The translations under genes and the position numbers were made by a program. From NCBI RefSeq assembly GCF_024498955.1, contig NZ_CP093311.1, positions 1,364,001 to 1,428,000 of the forward strand: a DNA stretch of 64,000 nt, in the 5' to 3' direction. Source of the stretch: Thermomonas paludicola (GTDB lineage Bacteria > Pseudomonadota > Gammaproteobacteria > Xanthomonadales > Xanthomonadaceae). Positions 45,706-56,854 of this stretch are shown here, piece after piece. How positions within the stretch are numbered: the stretch's first letter is position 1; each line of letters begins with the position of its first letter. A model generated the notes under the pieces. That model did no database searches and was not told the origin of the DNA. It saw nothing but the letters and a program-made list of their open reading frames with translations.

Positions 45706-46878
45706 ATGGAACCTCGTGTCCTGCTTCGCATCGCCGCCCCCCTGCTGCTGATGCTGCTGTTGTTCATTGCCGAGGCATTGGGCTGGCCGTTGGCCGTGCG
45801 CATGGCACTGGTGGTGACTTCCGCCATCGCCTGGTGCGTGGTGGCTTGGCGCACCCTGCCGGGCAAAGCCGAAGCGCAGTTGCTGCGCGACCACGCCCGA
45901 TTGCTGGATGAGTTGCGCGGGTTTGTCGGCAATGAGATCAACGGCTCGCATTCAGAGCTTGATCGCACCCGCACCCTGATTCGCGATTCCGTGGCCAAGC
46001 TTGGGAGCAGCTTCGAGGCGGTCAACCGCAAGTCGCGGGAACAGAGCAGCGTGGTCGCACGGTTGGTGGAGCGTACCGGCGACGACAGCGGTTCGATCGA
46101 CATCACCCGCTTCGCCCAGCAGGCCTCCCAGCAGATGGAGCAGCTGGTGGACGCACTGGAGCAGGCCAGCAGCCAGAGCGGCGTGACGGTCAGCCACATC
46201 GACGCCATGGCCGGGCACCTGGACGGCATCTTCGCCCTGCTGGAAGACGTCAAGTCGATTGCCGACCAGACCAACCTGCTGGCCCTGAATGCGGCCATCG
46301 AAGCGGCGCGTGCCGGCGAAGCCGGGCGCGGCTTCGCGGTGGTGGCCGACGAAGTGCGCAACCTGTCCGAACGCAGCACAGCCTTCAACGAGCAAATCCG
46401 CAAGCTGGCGCACAGCTCCAAGGAATCCATCGCCAAGGTTCGCGACACGGTGTCGCAGATGGCCTCGCGCGATCTGGATCGCGCCCGCGTGGCCCGCGCC
46501 GAATCGGCGTCCATGCTCGATCGGGTGGACGGGATCCACCGCAGCCTGGGCAACGGCATCCGCGACATCGCCGACTGCGGCCGCGCGATTGACGTGTCGG
46601 TGGCCGAGGCCGTGCGCTCCTTGCAGTTCGAGGACATCGCCACGCAATCCTTGAGCGCGGCGGAACTGCATCTGCAGCGGCTGGCGCAGATCAACAACGA
46701 AGCCATCACCCTGCACGACCTGCTGCAGGGCAGCCATGGTTTCCAGGATGCGGAAATGCAGAAGGCACTGGCCAAGATCGGCAACCACATCAACCAAATG
46801 CGCGGCGAATGGGAACGCCCGCCGCACAAGCCGGTGCTGCAGCAGAACATGGATGCCGGCAGCGTCGAACTGTTCTAG
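45706..46878 (+). CDS. Short methyl-accepting chemotaxis protein without ligand or HAMP domain
   Basis: 390 aa. Two membrane helices (about 7-24 and 30-48) are joined by only a few residues, so there is no periplasmic sensor domain. A cytoplasmic helical part with the signalling tip follows ([38 protein letters not shown]). No HAMP domain or CheR pentapeptide is seen. The C-terminus DAGSVELF shares AGSVELF with CheD. Such proteins could sense cytoplasmic or membrane state. Its own sigma-28-type promoter and a strong terminator frame it as a single-gene unit. Confidence 0.9.
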   Translation: MEPRVLLRIAAPLLLMLLLFIAEALGWPLAVRMALVVTSAIAWCVVAWRTLPGKAEAQLLRDHARLLDELRGFVGNEINGSHSELDRTRTLIRDSVAKLGSSFEAVNRKSREQSSVVARLVERTGDDSGSIDITRFAQQASQQMEQLVDALEQASSQSGVTVSHIDAMAGHLDGIFALLEDVKSIADQTNLLALNAAIEAARAGEAGRGFAVVADEVRNLSERSTAFNEQIRKLAHSSKESIAKVRDTVSQMASRDLDRARVARAESASMLDRVDGIHRSLGNGIRDIADCGRAIDVSVAEAVRSLQFEDIATQSLSAAELHLQRLAQINNEAITLHDLLQGSHGFQDAEMQKALAKIGNHINQMRGEWERPPHKPVLQQNMDAGSVELF

Positions 46879-46903
46879 CGCGCCCGCCTCCCCCGGCCCG
46901 CAC

Positions 46904-46937
46904 CCAATCCCGGCCTTGCGCCGGGATTGGCGTTTTT
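46904..46937 (+). terminator. Rho-independent terminator ending the chemotaxis cluster
   Basis: A perfect 10-bp stem (CCAATCCCGG, 46904-46913, with CCGGGATTGG, 46921-46930) and a 7-nt loop, followed by CGTTTTTG. It lies 26 bp after the receptor stop, facing the converging crcB gene. Confidence 0.92.
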
Positions 46938-46941
46938 GCGA

Positions 46942-47343
46942 TCAGAAAGGTGCGCGCAGCATGTGCGCCGCCCGGGTTCCCAGCCACACCAGCAGCAGGC
47001 CGAACACCAGGGTGGCGCCCAGATAGGCCAGGGCGATGACGCTGCGCGGGGAGCGCGCCAGCAGCAGGCAGTCCAGCATCAGCGACGAGTACGTGGTCAA
47101 ACCACCCAGCACGCCGACAATCAGGAACGCCCGCCAGTACAGTGCATGCGGGCCACGCCCTTCCAGCCATATCGCCAGGAAACCGATGGCGAAGGAGCCG
47201 ATCAGATTCGCGGCCAGCGTGCCCCACGGAATGCCTTCGCCCAGCCGGCGCAGCAGCGCCCCGCCCAGCCAGAAACGCCCGCCCGCGCCCAGCGCCCCGC
47301 CGCACATCACCAGCGCCAATTGCTGCCACCAGATCGTGACCAC
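46942..47343 (-). CDS. crcB: Fluoride-specific channel Fluc/CrcB
   Basis: 133 aa with four membrane helices. Family motifs are GGALGAGGRFWLG (helix 1), GTLAANLIGSFAIGF (helix 2) and GVLGGLTTYSSLMLD (helix 3). The protein dimerises and expels F-. The GTG start was chosen because GAGGAG lies 6 bases upstream; the open frame further up is occupied by a fluoride riboswitch. It is the last gene of the ftsK-lolA-rarA-crcB series on this strand. Confidence 0.93.
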   Translation of the reverse strand: MVTIWWQQLALVMCGGALGAGGRFWLGGALLRRLGEGIPWGTLAANLIGSFAIGFLAIWLEGRGPHALYWRAFLIVGVLGGLTTYSSLMLDCLLLARSPRSVIALAYLGATLVFGLLLVWLGTRAAHMLRAPF

Positions 47344-47396
47344 CGCGTACTCCTCAATTTGCAACCGGAGCTCGCATCTGCCGCCCCGGCCGGGGT

Positions 47397-47449
47397 TGGC
47401 AGGCATCATCAGCCAGGACGGCGGTTCAGGGAGGATGCCGTCTCCCGCA
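47397..47449 (-). ncRNA. Fluoride riboswitch (crcB motif)
   Basis: On the minus strand the leader begins GGGAGACGGCATCCTCCC and later has GCTGATGATGCCTGCC, the two conserved segments of the crcB RNA motif, which pair GGCAT with ATGCC to form the long-range/pseudoknot core. A CCCCGG/CCGGGG hairpin between aptamer and gene, and a CTCC able to mask the GAGGAG ribosome site, could be the expression platform. The next gene downstream is the fluoride exporter crcB. Confidence 0.9.
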
Positions 47450-47463
47450 TGCGGGCAGTATGC

Positions 47464-48834
47464 CTACGCCTTGCGCTCGCCGCGAGCCTGCGCGCGCGCC
47501 GCCCGCAGCGCATCCAGTTTTTCCTTGAGCTTGCCTTCCATGCCACGCCCCACCGGGTCGTAATAGACGCGTTCACCCATCGCGTCGGGAAACCCCGTCT
47601 GGCCGAGCGCAACGCCACCGTCCACATCGTGGTCGTATTGGTAGTCGTTGCCGTAACCGAGCTGCTTCATCAATTTGGTGGGTGCATTGCGAATATGCAT
47701 CGGCACCGGCTGCGTGCCGTATTCGCGCACATCGGCGCGGGCGGCATTCCACGCCTTGTAGGCGGCATTGGATTTGGCCGTGCTGGCCAGGTAGAGGGTC
47801 AGCTGCGCCAGCGCCAACTCGCCTTCCGGGCTGCCCAGGCGGTCGAAGGTGTCCCAGGCGTCGATGGCCATCTGCAGCGCGCGCGGATCGGCCAGCCCGA
47901 TGTCCTCCACCGCCATCCGCGTCAGCCGACGCGCGAGGTAAGCGGGGTCGGCGCCGCCATCCAGCATCCGCGCCAGCCAATAGACCGCCGCATCCGGATT
48001 GGAGCTGCGCACGGATTTGTGCAGGGCCGAAATCTGGTCGTAGAACTGCTCTCCGCCCTTGTCGAAGCGACGCGTGCGATCGGCCAGCACCTGGTGCAGG
48101 GTCGCTTCGGTGATCACCCCGCCCTCGCCCACGGCGATGTCGGCGGCGATCTCCAGCAGGGTCAGCGCACGCCGCACGTCACCGTCGGCCGCAGAAGCGA
48201 TTTCATTCAGCGCCGCAGCGGCGATCTGCAAGCCACGCTCGCCCAAACCGCGCTCACCATCGGTCAGCGCCTGGCGCAGCGCCAGCACGATGTCGTCGGC
48301 GGACACCGACTCCAGCACATGCACGCGGCAACGCGACAGCAGCGCGGAATTGAGTTCAAACGACGGGTTTTCGGTGGTGGCGCCCACGAAAACGATGGTG
48401 CCGCGCTCGATGTGCGGCAGGAAGGCATCCTGCTGCACCTTGTTGAAGCGATGCACCTCGTCCACGAACAGCAGCGTGCGCTGGCCGGCATCGAAACGCG
48501 CCTGTGCCTGCGCCAATACCTCGCGCACCTGCGGCAGGCCCGAGAGCACCGCGGAAATCGCCACGAACTGCGCATCCGCATGCTGCGCCAGCAGCAACGC
48601 CAGCGTGGTCTTGCCACAGCCCGGTGGCCCCCACAGCACCATGGAATGCACCCGGCCGGCCTGGATGGCGCGGCGCAGCGCGGACGCTTCGGCCAGCAAG
48701 CGGCGTTGCCCCACCATTTCGTCAAGCGTGCGCGGGCGCATGCGTTCGGCCAGCGGGCGCAGCGATGCGCTCGCGGACTGTTCCGGCAACAGGGACGCCG
48801 TGGCGTTTTGCAAGGGAATGCGGGGCTGGGTCAC
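47464..48834 (-). CDS. rarA: Replication-associated recombination protein RarA (MgsA/WRNIP1 family)
   Basis: 456 aa AAA+ ATPase of the clamp-loader type acting at stalled replication forks. Visible: RPRTLDEMVGQRRLLAE (family start), Walker A MVLWGPPGCGKTTLALLLA, Walker B LLFVDEVHRFNKVQQDAFLP, sensor ATTENPSFELNSALLSRC, and the C-terminal tetramerisation region. It lies between lolA and crcB, the usual xanthomonad order. Confidence 0.95.
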   Translation of the reverse strand: MTQPRIPLQNATASLLPEQSASASLRPLAERMRPRTLDEMVGQRRLLAEASALRRAIQAGRVHSMVLWGPPGCGKTTLALLLAQHADAQFVAISAVLSGLPQVREVLAQAQARFDAGQRTLLFVDEVHRFNKVQQDAFLPHIERGTIVFVGATTENPSFELNSALLSRCRVHVLESVSADDIVLALRQALTDGERGLGERGLQIAAAALNEIASAADGDVRRALTLLEIAADIAVGEGGVITEATLHQVLADRTRRFDKGGEQFYDQISALHKSVRSSNPDAAVYWLARMLDGGADPAYLARRLTRMAVEDIGLADPRALQMAIDAWDTFDRLGSPEGELALAQLTLYLASTAKSNAAYKAWNAARADVREYGTQPVPMHIRNAPTKLMKQLGYGNDYQYDHDVDGGVALGQTGFPDAMGERVYYDPVGRGMEGKLKEKLDALRAARAQARGERKA

Positions 48835-48875
48835 CCGGCAATTCTACGCGCCGGCGTCGCACGCCCCGCGACGGA

Positions 48876-49496
48876 TCAGTTGCCGATCACGTCCACGCCC
48901 GTGGCCGGCACGAACACGAAGGTGTTCCTGGCGAAGGACGGATTGCGCTGCCACGCGGAAAACGCGATGACGGTGCGTTGCCCCAGCGCATCCACGTAGT
49001 CCAGCCGCGACAGACTGCCGGCACTGAAGCCAAGCCGGGCCGACTTGAACGACGCATCGGCATTGCGCGGGGTCAGTTCCAGCCAATCCACCCCACCTTG
49101 CATGCCGGTTTCCCTGACACTGAAATCGTGGTCCAGCCGTGCGGGATTCAGCAGGATGGCCAGCGGGCTGTTGGCCTCTTCCGCCCCCTGCGCACGCTTG
49201 CTGGCCTGCGCCAGATCCGGGTCATACACCCACACGGCATTGCCATCGGCCACGATCAGTTGCGCATACGGCTTCAGGTATTCCCAGCGGAACAGCCGCG
49301 GCGCAGCCACTGCCACGCGCCCGCTGGACGCCTCTTTTTGCTTGCCGCGCGCATCGAACACCTGCTGGCTGAACTGCCCGTCCAGCCCCTTCAAACCGTG
49401 GGTAAACGCATTGAGCTCATCGCGCGCGCCGGCATTGGCAAGATTGGTGGCCAGCAACAGCGTGGCCGCCAGTGTGGTGGTGACGATGTCGTTCAT
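48876..49496 (-). CDS. lolA: Outer-membrane lipoprotein carrier protein LolA
   Basis: 206 aa. Signal peptide (residues 1-22, ...LLLATNLANA) and a periplasmic beta domain that ferries lipoproteins to LolB. Family features: LKGLDGQFSQQVFDARGKQK, RLFRWEYLKPYAQLIVADG and VWVYDPDLAQ. The upstream open frame lacks a signal sequence, so the ATG at 49496 is preferred. It is 73 bp downstream of ftsK. Confidence 0.94.
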   Translation of the reverse strand: MNDIVTTTLAATLLLATNLANAGARDELNAFTHGLKGLDGQFSQQVFDARGKQKEASSGRVAVAAPRLFRWEYLKPYAQLIVADGNAVWVYDPDLAQASKRAQGAEEANSPLAILLNPARLDHDFSVRETGMQGGVDWLELTPRNADASFKSARLGFSAGSLSRLDYVDALGQRTVIAFSAWQRNPSFARNTFVFVPATGVDVIGN

Positions 49497-49569
49497 GCGA
49501 GTTCTCCTGCAACGTGATGCTGCAGTCTTGCGAAACGTGGCTGAATGCGGGCTGGCACAGCGCGGGGCG

Positions 49570-53080
<3,511 letters not shown>

Positions 53081-53091
53081 TAGTGATTCCC

Positions 53092-53112
53092 TTTCCCTTC
53101 AGGGAAATATTT
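53092..53112 (+). terminator. Terminator after trxB
   Basis: TTTCCC, loop TTCA, GGGAAA, then TATTTG, 11 bp after the stop codon. The stem is only 6 bp, so efficiency is uncertain. Confidence 0.6.
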
Positions 53113-53278
53113 GAATGAACCGCATTGCGCATGCACCAGATGCCGCGTTTTCTTGACGACGCTCCCCCGCGCCTGATGGTTTACGAAAGGCAAAATCCAC
53201 TTGATCGATTCCTTGCATGGTGGTGGCCATCGCTCCTGGCATGGCTACCCGGCAATAGCCGCCGACCGGACAGCAGCC
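53113..53278. other. No recognisable gene between trxB and the Rhs remnant
   Basis: About 165 bp hold no supported gene. A plus-strand frame starting at 53125 runs into the antisense of the Rhs copy and matches nothing I recognise; the Rhs-like sequence on minus begins to diverge at 53341. Confidence 0.5.
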
Positions 53279-54180
53279 CTAATCGCCTGTGCTTCTTGAA
53301 TTTTGATGGTGAAGCACAGCCCGAAGCCCCAGTCGCGGGGTGTCCGCATCCTCCCGCTTGTAGCGCTGCCCGTCCGCGCCGTACCAGTACCGCGTCCGCT
53401 GGCCGTTGCCGGTCACGATCTCGTAGGCGTGATCGTCCACGCTGTACTGGATCGTCCGGTCGTTCACCGTGCCCGGCGCATCCCGCACCGTCTGGTTGCC
53501 GTGGGCATCCCACGCGTACGTCCAGTTGCCGCCCGCTGCGTAAGCAGTCGTCAGCCGGTGCGGCCCCACGTAGCCCGTGCCGCCGCTGCCGCTGGTCGTC
53601 GTTGCCCCGCACCCCGCGCGGCCACCATAGCCCATCGCCGTCGTGGCGCCCCGGAACAGCTTGGCGCAGATGTTCCCCAAGGCGTCGTACTGCTGCCACT
53701 GGGTCAGCGTGTTCGTCGTCACGCCGTTGACCATCACCAGGGTGCCGGTGGTCAACCGGTTCAGCGCGTCGTACTGGAACGCCTCGATATAGCGCCCTTC
53801 CTTCTGCTGCGCGCTCAGATTGCCCGCCGCATCCCAGCTGTACAGCTCCTTCACCAGATCGCAGCTGTCCACGCCCGCGCACAGCCCCGTCTGCAGCCCG
53901 TTCAGCGGGTTGTACGTCCGCGTGACCGGAATCCGCGCCCCTTCCGCGCGCAGCTCGCCGACCACGTTGCCCCACGCATCCGTCTCCTGCGTCCGCTGCC
54001 AGGCTGCCGGCTCGCAGTTGAAGCCGGCATCCGCCGCCGTGCTGGCGCACAGTGCCGACGCATGGCCGCGCGCGCCTGCGTGATACCGAATCGTGCGCGC
54101 TGCGCGCCGCCTGCGTCGGTGAAGGTCAACTTGACGGGCGGATGATTGGCGCAAGCGGCAGTATCCGAATTAAGCCGCAT
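53279..54180 (-). pseudogene. Truncated, frameshifted Rhs-core copy
   Basis: Minus-strand Rhs/YD-repeat sequence without N-terminal part, core-associated domain or toxin end. It contains TDAWGNVVGELRAEG, RTYNPLNGLQTG, YSWDAAGNLS, FQYDALNRLTTG and WDAHGNQTV. Just upstream the reading continues in another frame (NHPPVKLTFTDAGGAQRARFG then YHAGARGHASALC); a single missing base near 54086 would join them. At the 3' side it leaves the Rhs sequence after YKREDAD and ends in an unrelated 20-residue tail. Bases 53342-53925 duplicate 58264-58847. Confidence 0.85.
53342..53925 (-). repeat. 584-bp direct repeat, copy 1 (Rhs core)
   Basis: Same orientation as 58264-58847, constant offset of 4922 bp, only a handful of differences seen (for example in the segments near 53662, 53789 and 53918). 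Recombination between the copies would remove about 4.9 kb, including every toxin and immunity candidate here. Confidence 0.92.
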
Positions 54181-54416
54181 CGCGAAGCGGTGTCGGCTTG
54201 AATGATGAACAACTCAATTTATCTCTGGCACCATTACTGCCGAAATCCATCCACCACTGGAAACCGGCGTTACAGGGCTTCCAGCTGGTATTCGGCGAAA
54301 ATCGCGTGCTGCTGGATGCGCTGTGATGAAACTCGGATACACAGTTTGTTTGACAGACTCTAGCCATTCTTGACTAATCGTCATGACACCATTTCCATCT
54401 ACGGTGGCCATGCGAG
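54181..54416. other. Unassigned spacer between Rhs copy 1 and the third immunity gene
   Basis: No gene can be supported. A plus-strand frame at 54174-54326 (50 codons, ending HHWKPALQGFQLVFGENRVL...) has a composition like the C-terminal end of some transposases, but it is too short to name. A minus-strand frame continues after the stop of the preceding gene without recognisable content. Confidence 0.4.
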
Positions 54417-54916
54417 TCAGGGAACTGGTGCACCCTTCTGTTCCGCATCCCGGTTCGCGGCCTCGCCCGAGCGCACATCCCATGCGGAATCTATGTCGTG
54501 ATTTCCAATCGCATGAATATCTGAAATATATCCAGACACCCTCCACACAGAGCCCACATTTTGAAGCGTCGCGTGATAAATACCGTATACGCGAAGATAA
54601 CCTCCAGGCCAAGATTTTAGCTTTAAGCCAATCTCTGAACCCTGTATACTTCGTAACTCGATTGAATTTCCTAGCGTGGAATGCATCGCGTCGTCTTTAT
54701 TTAAAAACAGTAACGAAATGCCGTTATCACTCGTCGCAACATACCCTTTTGCCGACACAACCAATCCGTCATAATCAGATGGATTAGAAATTATCCTAGC
54801 TAATGGAGCGACGCAGTAGGTTACAACGCATCCATGCAGGCAGCTTCTCCACCCCCACCTCCGCAGGTACACGCAGTACACATAAGAAGAACGAAAGAAA
54901 TAATAATTTTATTCAT
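54417..54916 (-). pseudogene. Frameshifted small lipoprotein, candidate immunity protein of a lost toxin
   Basis: The ATG at 54916 has a GGAAGG ribosome site and opens a lipoprotein-like leader (MNKIIISFVLLMCTACTC, Gly run), but this frame stops at 54821 after 31 codons. The body lies in another frame down to 54417 (APLARIISNPSDYDGLVVSA, LRVYGIYHATLQNVG). A one-base change within the G-rich stretch near 54850-54860 would fuse both parts. The body resembles the immunity candidate at 56303-56854 (a xPxxYxGxxVxVxGYL-like segment). Its ATG overlaps the end of a toxin tail. AT-rich. Confidence 0.6.
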
Positions 54917-55053
54917 TTCTCGCCTTCCGCCGGCCAATACCAAATCTCCCGCGAAGGGTAAAACCCAGATCCCGTATACCCCCTGCTTATAACGTCAATA
55001 TGGGGAAACCCCGGCAGAGAAAGGCCTGGCAACTGAGGTAGTGGATAATCAGG
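54913..55053 (-). pseudogene. 3' tail of a third Rhs toxin cassette
   Basis: Immediately after the stop of the lipoprotein gene, in the same frame, 46 codons read PDYPLPQLPGLSLPGFPHID and on to FYPSREIWYWPAEGEK, then stop. The stop overlaps the ATG of the next (frameshifted) gene as ATGA, the same toxin-immunity coupling as at 56851-56854. There is no start codon or N-terminal part. I read it as the last residues of an effector whose upstream part has been lost. Function unknown. Confidence 0.5.
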
Positions 55054-55560
55054 TCAATAGATAACTGACGACACCTCCACATTTCCGTTTTGCAGCATTT
55101 CGATTCTAATGGCCTTACTGATCGACAGCCTCACGATCAGGATTTCAACATCACCCCTCCAATAAAGCATTACATATTCTGGGTTTTCGAACCCGATTAA
55201 ATCTTTTTTTGAATAAGAACCAATCCATCCATTTTGACTGTACCCACAGACTACAGCATCAGCACGGGATATGGCATGCCATATGCCCACCGACGTCTGA
55301 TTGCCATAGATGTAAAATGGAATTGATCTCAGATATTTCAATAGGCAGGGAAAATTATCGCCCCTTAAGTCAAAAGAATCAGCTTGACCTTCCCGAGAAA
55401 GCATTATCCCAGCTTGATTTTCAGTAACTATGTATCGCCTCGCTTCAGGTGGGGGAAGAACCGGGGAACCCGCCTTAGCGACAGGCAAGCGTGCCGAGCA
55501 CCCCATGACAAAAGCGGTCACAAATAACGCAAGGAATTTCGAAAATTTACTTATAGGCAT
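55054..55560 (-). CDS. Small lipoprotein, candidate immunity protein for the metzincin-type toxin
   Basis: 168 aa. A signal peptide with lipobox (LALFVTAFVMGC, Cys about residue 20) precedes a ~145-residue periplasmic domain that I do not recognise. Position suggests the role: it overlaps the 3' end of the upstream toxin gene by 14 bp, the usual arrangement of effector and immunity genes, and its periplasmic address fits protection against a protease acting in the envelope. Low GC like its neighbours. An ATG six codons upstream is less likely because it weakens the signal peptide. Confidence 0.6.
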   Translation of the reverse strand: MPISKFSKFLALFVTAFVMGCSARLPVAKAGSPVLPPPEARRYIVTENQAGIMLSREGQADSFDLRGDNFPCLLKYLRSIPFYIYGNQTSVGIWHAISRADAVVCGYSQNGWIGSYSKKDLIGFENPEYVMLYWRGDVEILIVRLSISKAIRIEMLQNGNVEVSSVIY

Positions 55561-56245
55561 TGTATAGCCTCGACACATCGGAGTATTTCAACCTTCTCGT
55601 GTCGAACTGATAGCTCATGATGCTGCTTGTTGCATTCAATTGATGTCCGAGCCCCATCATATGCAGAAACTCGTGCACAGATGTTCCGTAGCCTGTTCCG
55701 CCAAGTATCTCAACGCGGGAATACTGTTTATTGGACGCATTGTAGGAGGCCGCGCCCCTAATTCCATTTGTCGCATTACACTCTGCTGGCGAACATGCCG
55801 CCAACGTGAAAATTCCATTCACATCATCTCTCACAAGATCAACTTTCAAGCGAATTGGATTTCTATCAAACACTCCATTCTTGTGATCTCTGGAAAGCGC
55901 ACCTTCGACCGACGTAACAAAATCATTCTCTATATCCACACTGGTTCCCGGCTCAAGCGCATAAGGCACCCTAATTAGCATTTCCCCGGTAGCGGGGTCA
56001 ATGGATACGTTCTGCTTAACCTTATCCTGCAACCATACGTCATCTCGAATAGTGTCTGCCGCAGGTTCGGCATACTGCGCCTTTTGACTGCCCGTAGCTC
56101 TGCGCTCTGACTCTGTACTTGCCCCACTTGCATACTTCCCCCCCGTCTGCCGCGACTTCACCCCCTGCGCCATCGCCCCCAGTACCATCCCGATCGCTGC
56201 GGATTTCAACGAGCCCATTATCCCTTGCTTGAAGCTCCCACCCAT
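55547..56245 (-). CDS. Orphan Rhs C-terminal toxin cassette with metzincin-type zinc-protease domain
   Basis: 232 aa. Residues 1-38 (MGGSFKQGIMGSLKSAAIGM... to TGGKY) repeat the junction sequence of the Rhs protein encoded at 56851-58860; the rest is unrelated to that protein. The C-terminal domain has SVHEFLHMMGLGHQ (about 188-201), the zinc site HExxHxxGxxH, followed by SSIMSY (about 208-213), the Met-turn. Both are signatures of metzincins. So this is a silent toxin end that could be swapped onto an Rhs core by recombination in the repeat. No secretion signal of its own; whether it is expressed is unknown. Confidence 0.75.
   Translation of the reverse strand: MGGSFKQGIMGSLKSAAIGMVLGAMAQGVKSRQTGGKYASGASTESERRATGSQKAQYAEPAADTIRDDVWLQDKVKQNVSIDPATGEMLIRVPYALEPGTSVDIENDFVTSVEGALSRDHKNGVFDRNPIRLKVDLVRDDVNGIFTLAACSPAECNATNGIRGAASYNASNKQYSRVEILGGTGYGTSVHEFLHMMGLGHQLNATSSIMSYQFDTRRLKYSDVSRLYNAYK
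56132..56245 (-). repeat. 114-bp Rhs junction repeat, orphan copy
   Basis: Matches 57451-57564 with a few mismatches. It encodes the segment that joins Rhs core and toxin (MGGxFKQGIMGS... TGGKY) and can serve for cassette exchange. It stops exactly where the two toxin sequences begin to differ. Confidence 0.85.
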
Positions 56246-56302
56246 GATCCGGATTTCCGCCGCATCCCAGGAAAGTCGACTCTGACCCCTGTTTTCAAGT
56301 GA

Positions 56303-56854
56303 CTATTGGCTCTCACCCTTAGGGATGTTTTGCATTAAGAGCATATGATGAAAGTGGACAGCTCCGAGCCTGGCGGATCCAGTACCAAGATACTTCGCAT
56401 CAAATAAACCGACGATGTAAACCGGGAAAACTCCTCCAGACTGTGCAAGAGAACTAATTTCCTGTGGAATGACGGGAGGCTGCGTAGTAACCTCCCCGCC
56501 CTTGTCGCGCCGAACAGCACCAATCACCTCTATACCCTCCACATTAATACCAGCTTCATAATGTTCCCGGCTAGGAAATAAGACGAATTTCCCGAAGTCT
56601 TTCACTAAGAAACCTGTAACTCCAATCATCCTCCCATGGTACTGCTCTGGCCTGGCGATTAAGCTGTAAAAAGAAATCTCACAGAATTCCCTCGATGCGT
56701 CATCGCCCCACGGGTTGCAGCGCGTGTCAAACCGGCCATCATGCGTTGAATTAGGAACATCACTCTTGGCTATCCATCGCGCCCCCCCAATTGCTAGTAA
56801 CACCAACAAAAAAATACCTCCCAATATGAGGCGGCTATCATTGATCAACTTCAT
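56303..56854 (-). CDS. Candidate immunity protein for the JAB-like Rhs toxin
   Basis: 183 aa. One N-terminal membrane helix (about 8-28, LILGGIFLLVLLAIGGARWI), then a soluble domain with SLIARPEQYHGRMIGVTGFL and VLFPSREHYEAGINVEGIEV, a small beta-barrel-like pattern. No family is recognised with certainty. The ATG overlaps the stop of the Rhs toxin gene (ATGA), so the two are co-translated. The topology suggests a membrane-anchored protein facing the periplasm. It resembles the frameshifted gene at 54417-54916. Confidence 0.65.
   Translation of the reverse strand: MKLINDSRLILGGIFLLVLLAIGGARWIAKSDVPNSTHDGRFDTRCNPWGDDASREFCEISFYSLIARPEQYHGRMIGVTGFLVKDFGKFVLFPSREHYEAGINVEGIEVIGAVRRDKGGEVTTQPPVIPQEISSLAQSGGVFPVYIVGLFDAKYLGTGSARLGAVHFHHMLLMQNIPKGESQ

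Noticed and set aside
53125..53730. Plus-strand 201-codon frame after trxB
   Set aside because: Two thirds of it are antisense to the Rhs repeat and Arg/Ser/Pro-rich; the first 60 residues match nothing recognised and lack a convincing ribosome site.
54174..54326. 50-codon plus-strand frame as the end of an insertion-sequence transposase
   Set aside because: The ending HWKPALQGFQLVFGENR is only loosely transposase-like, no terminal inverted repeats or further transposase sequence are present.
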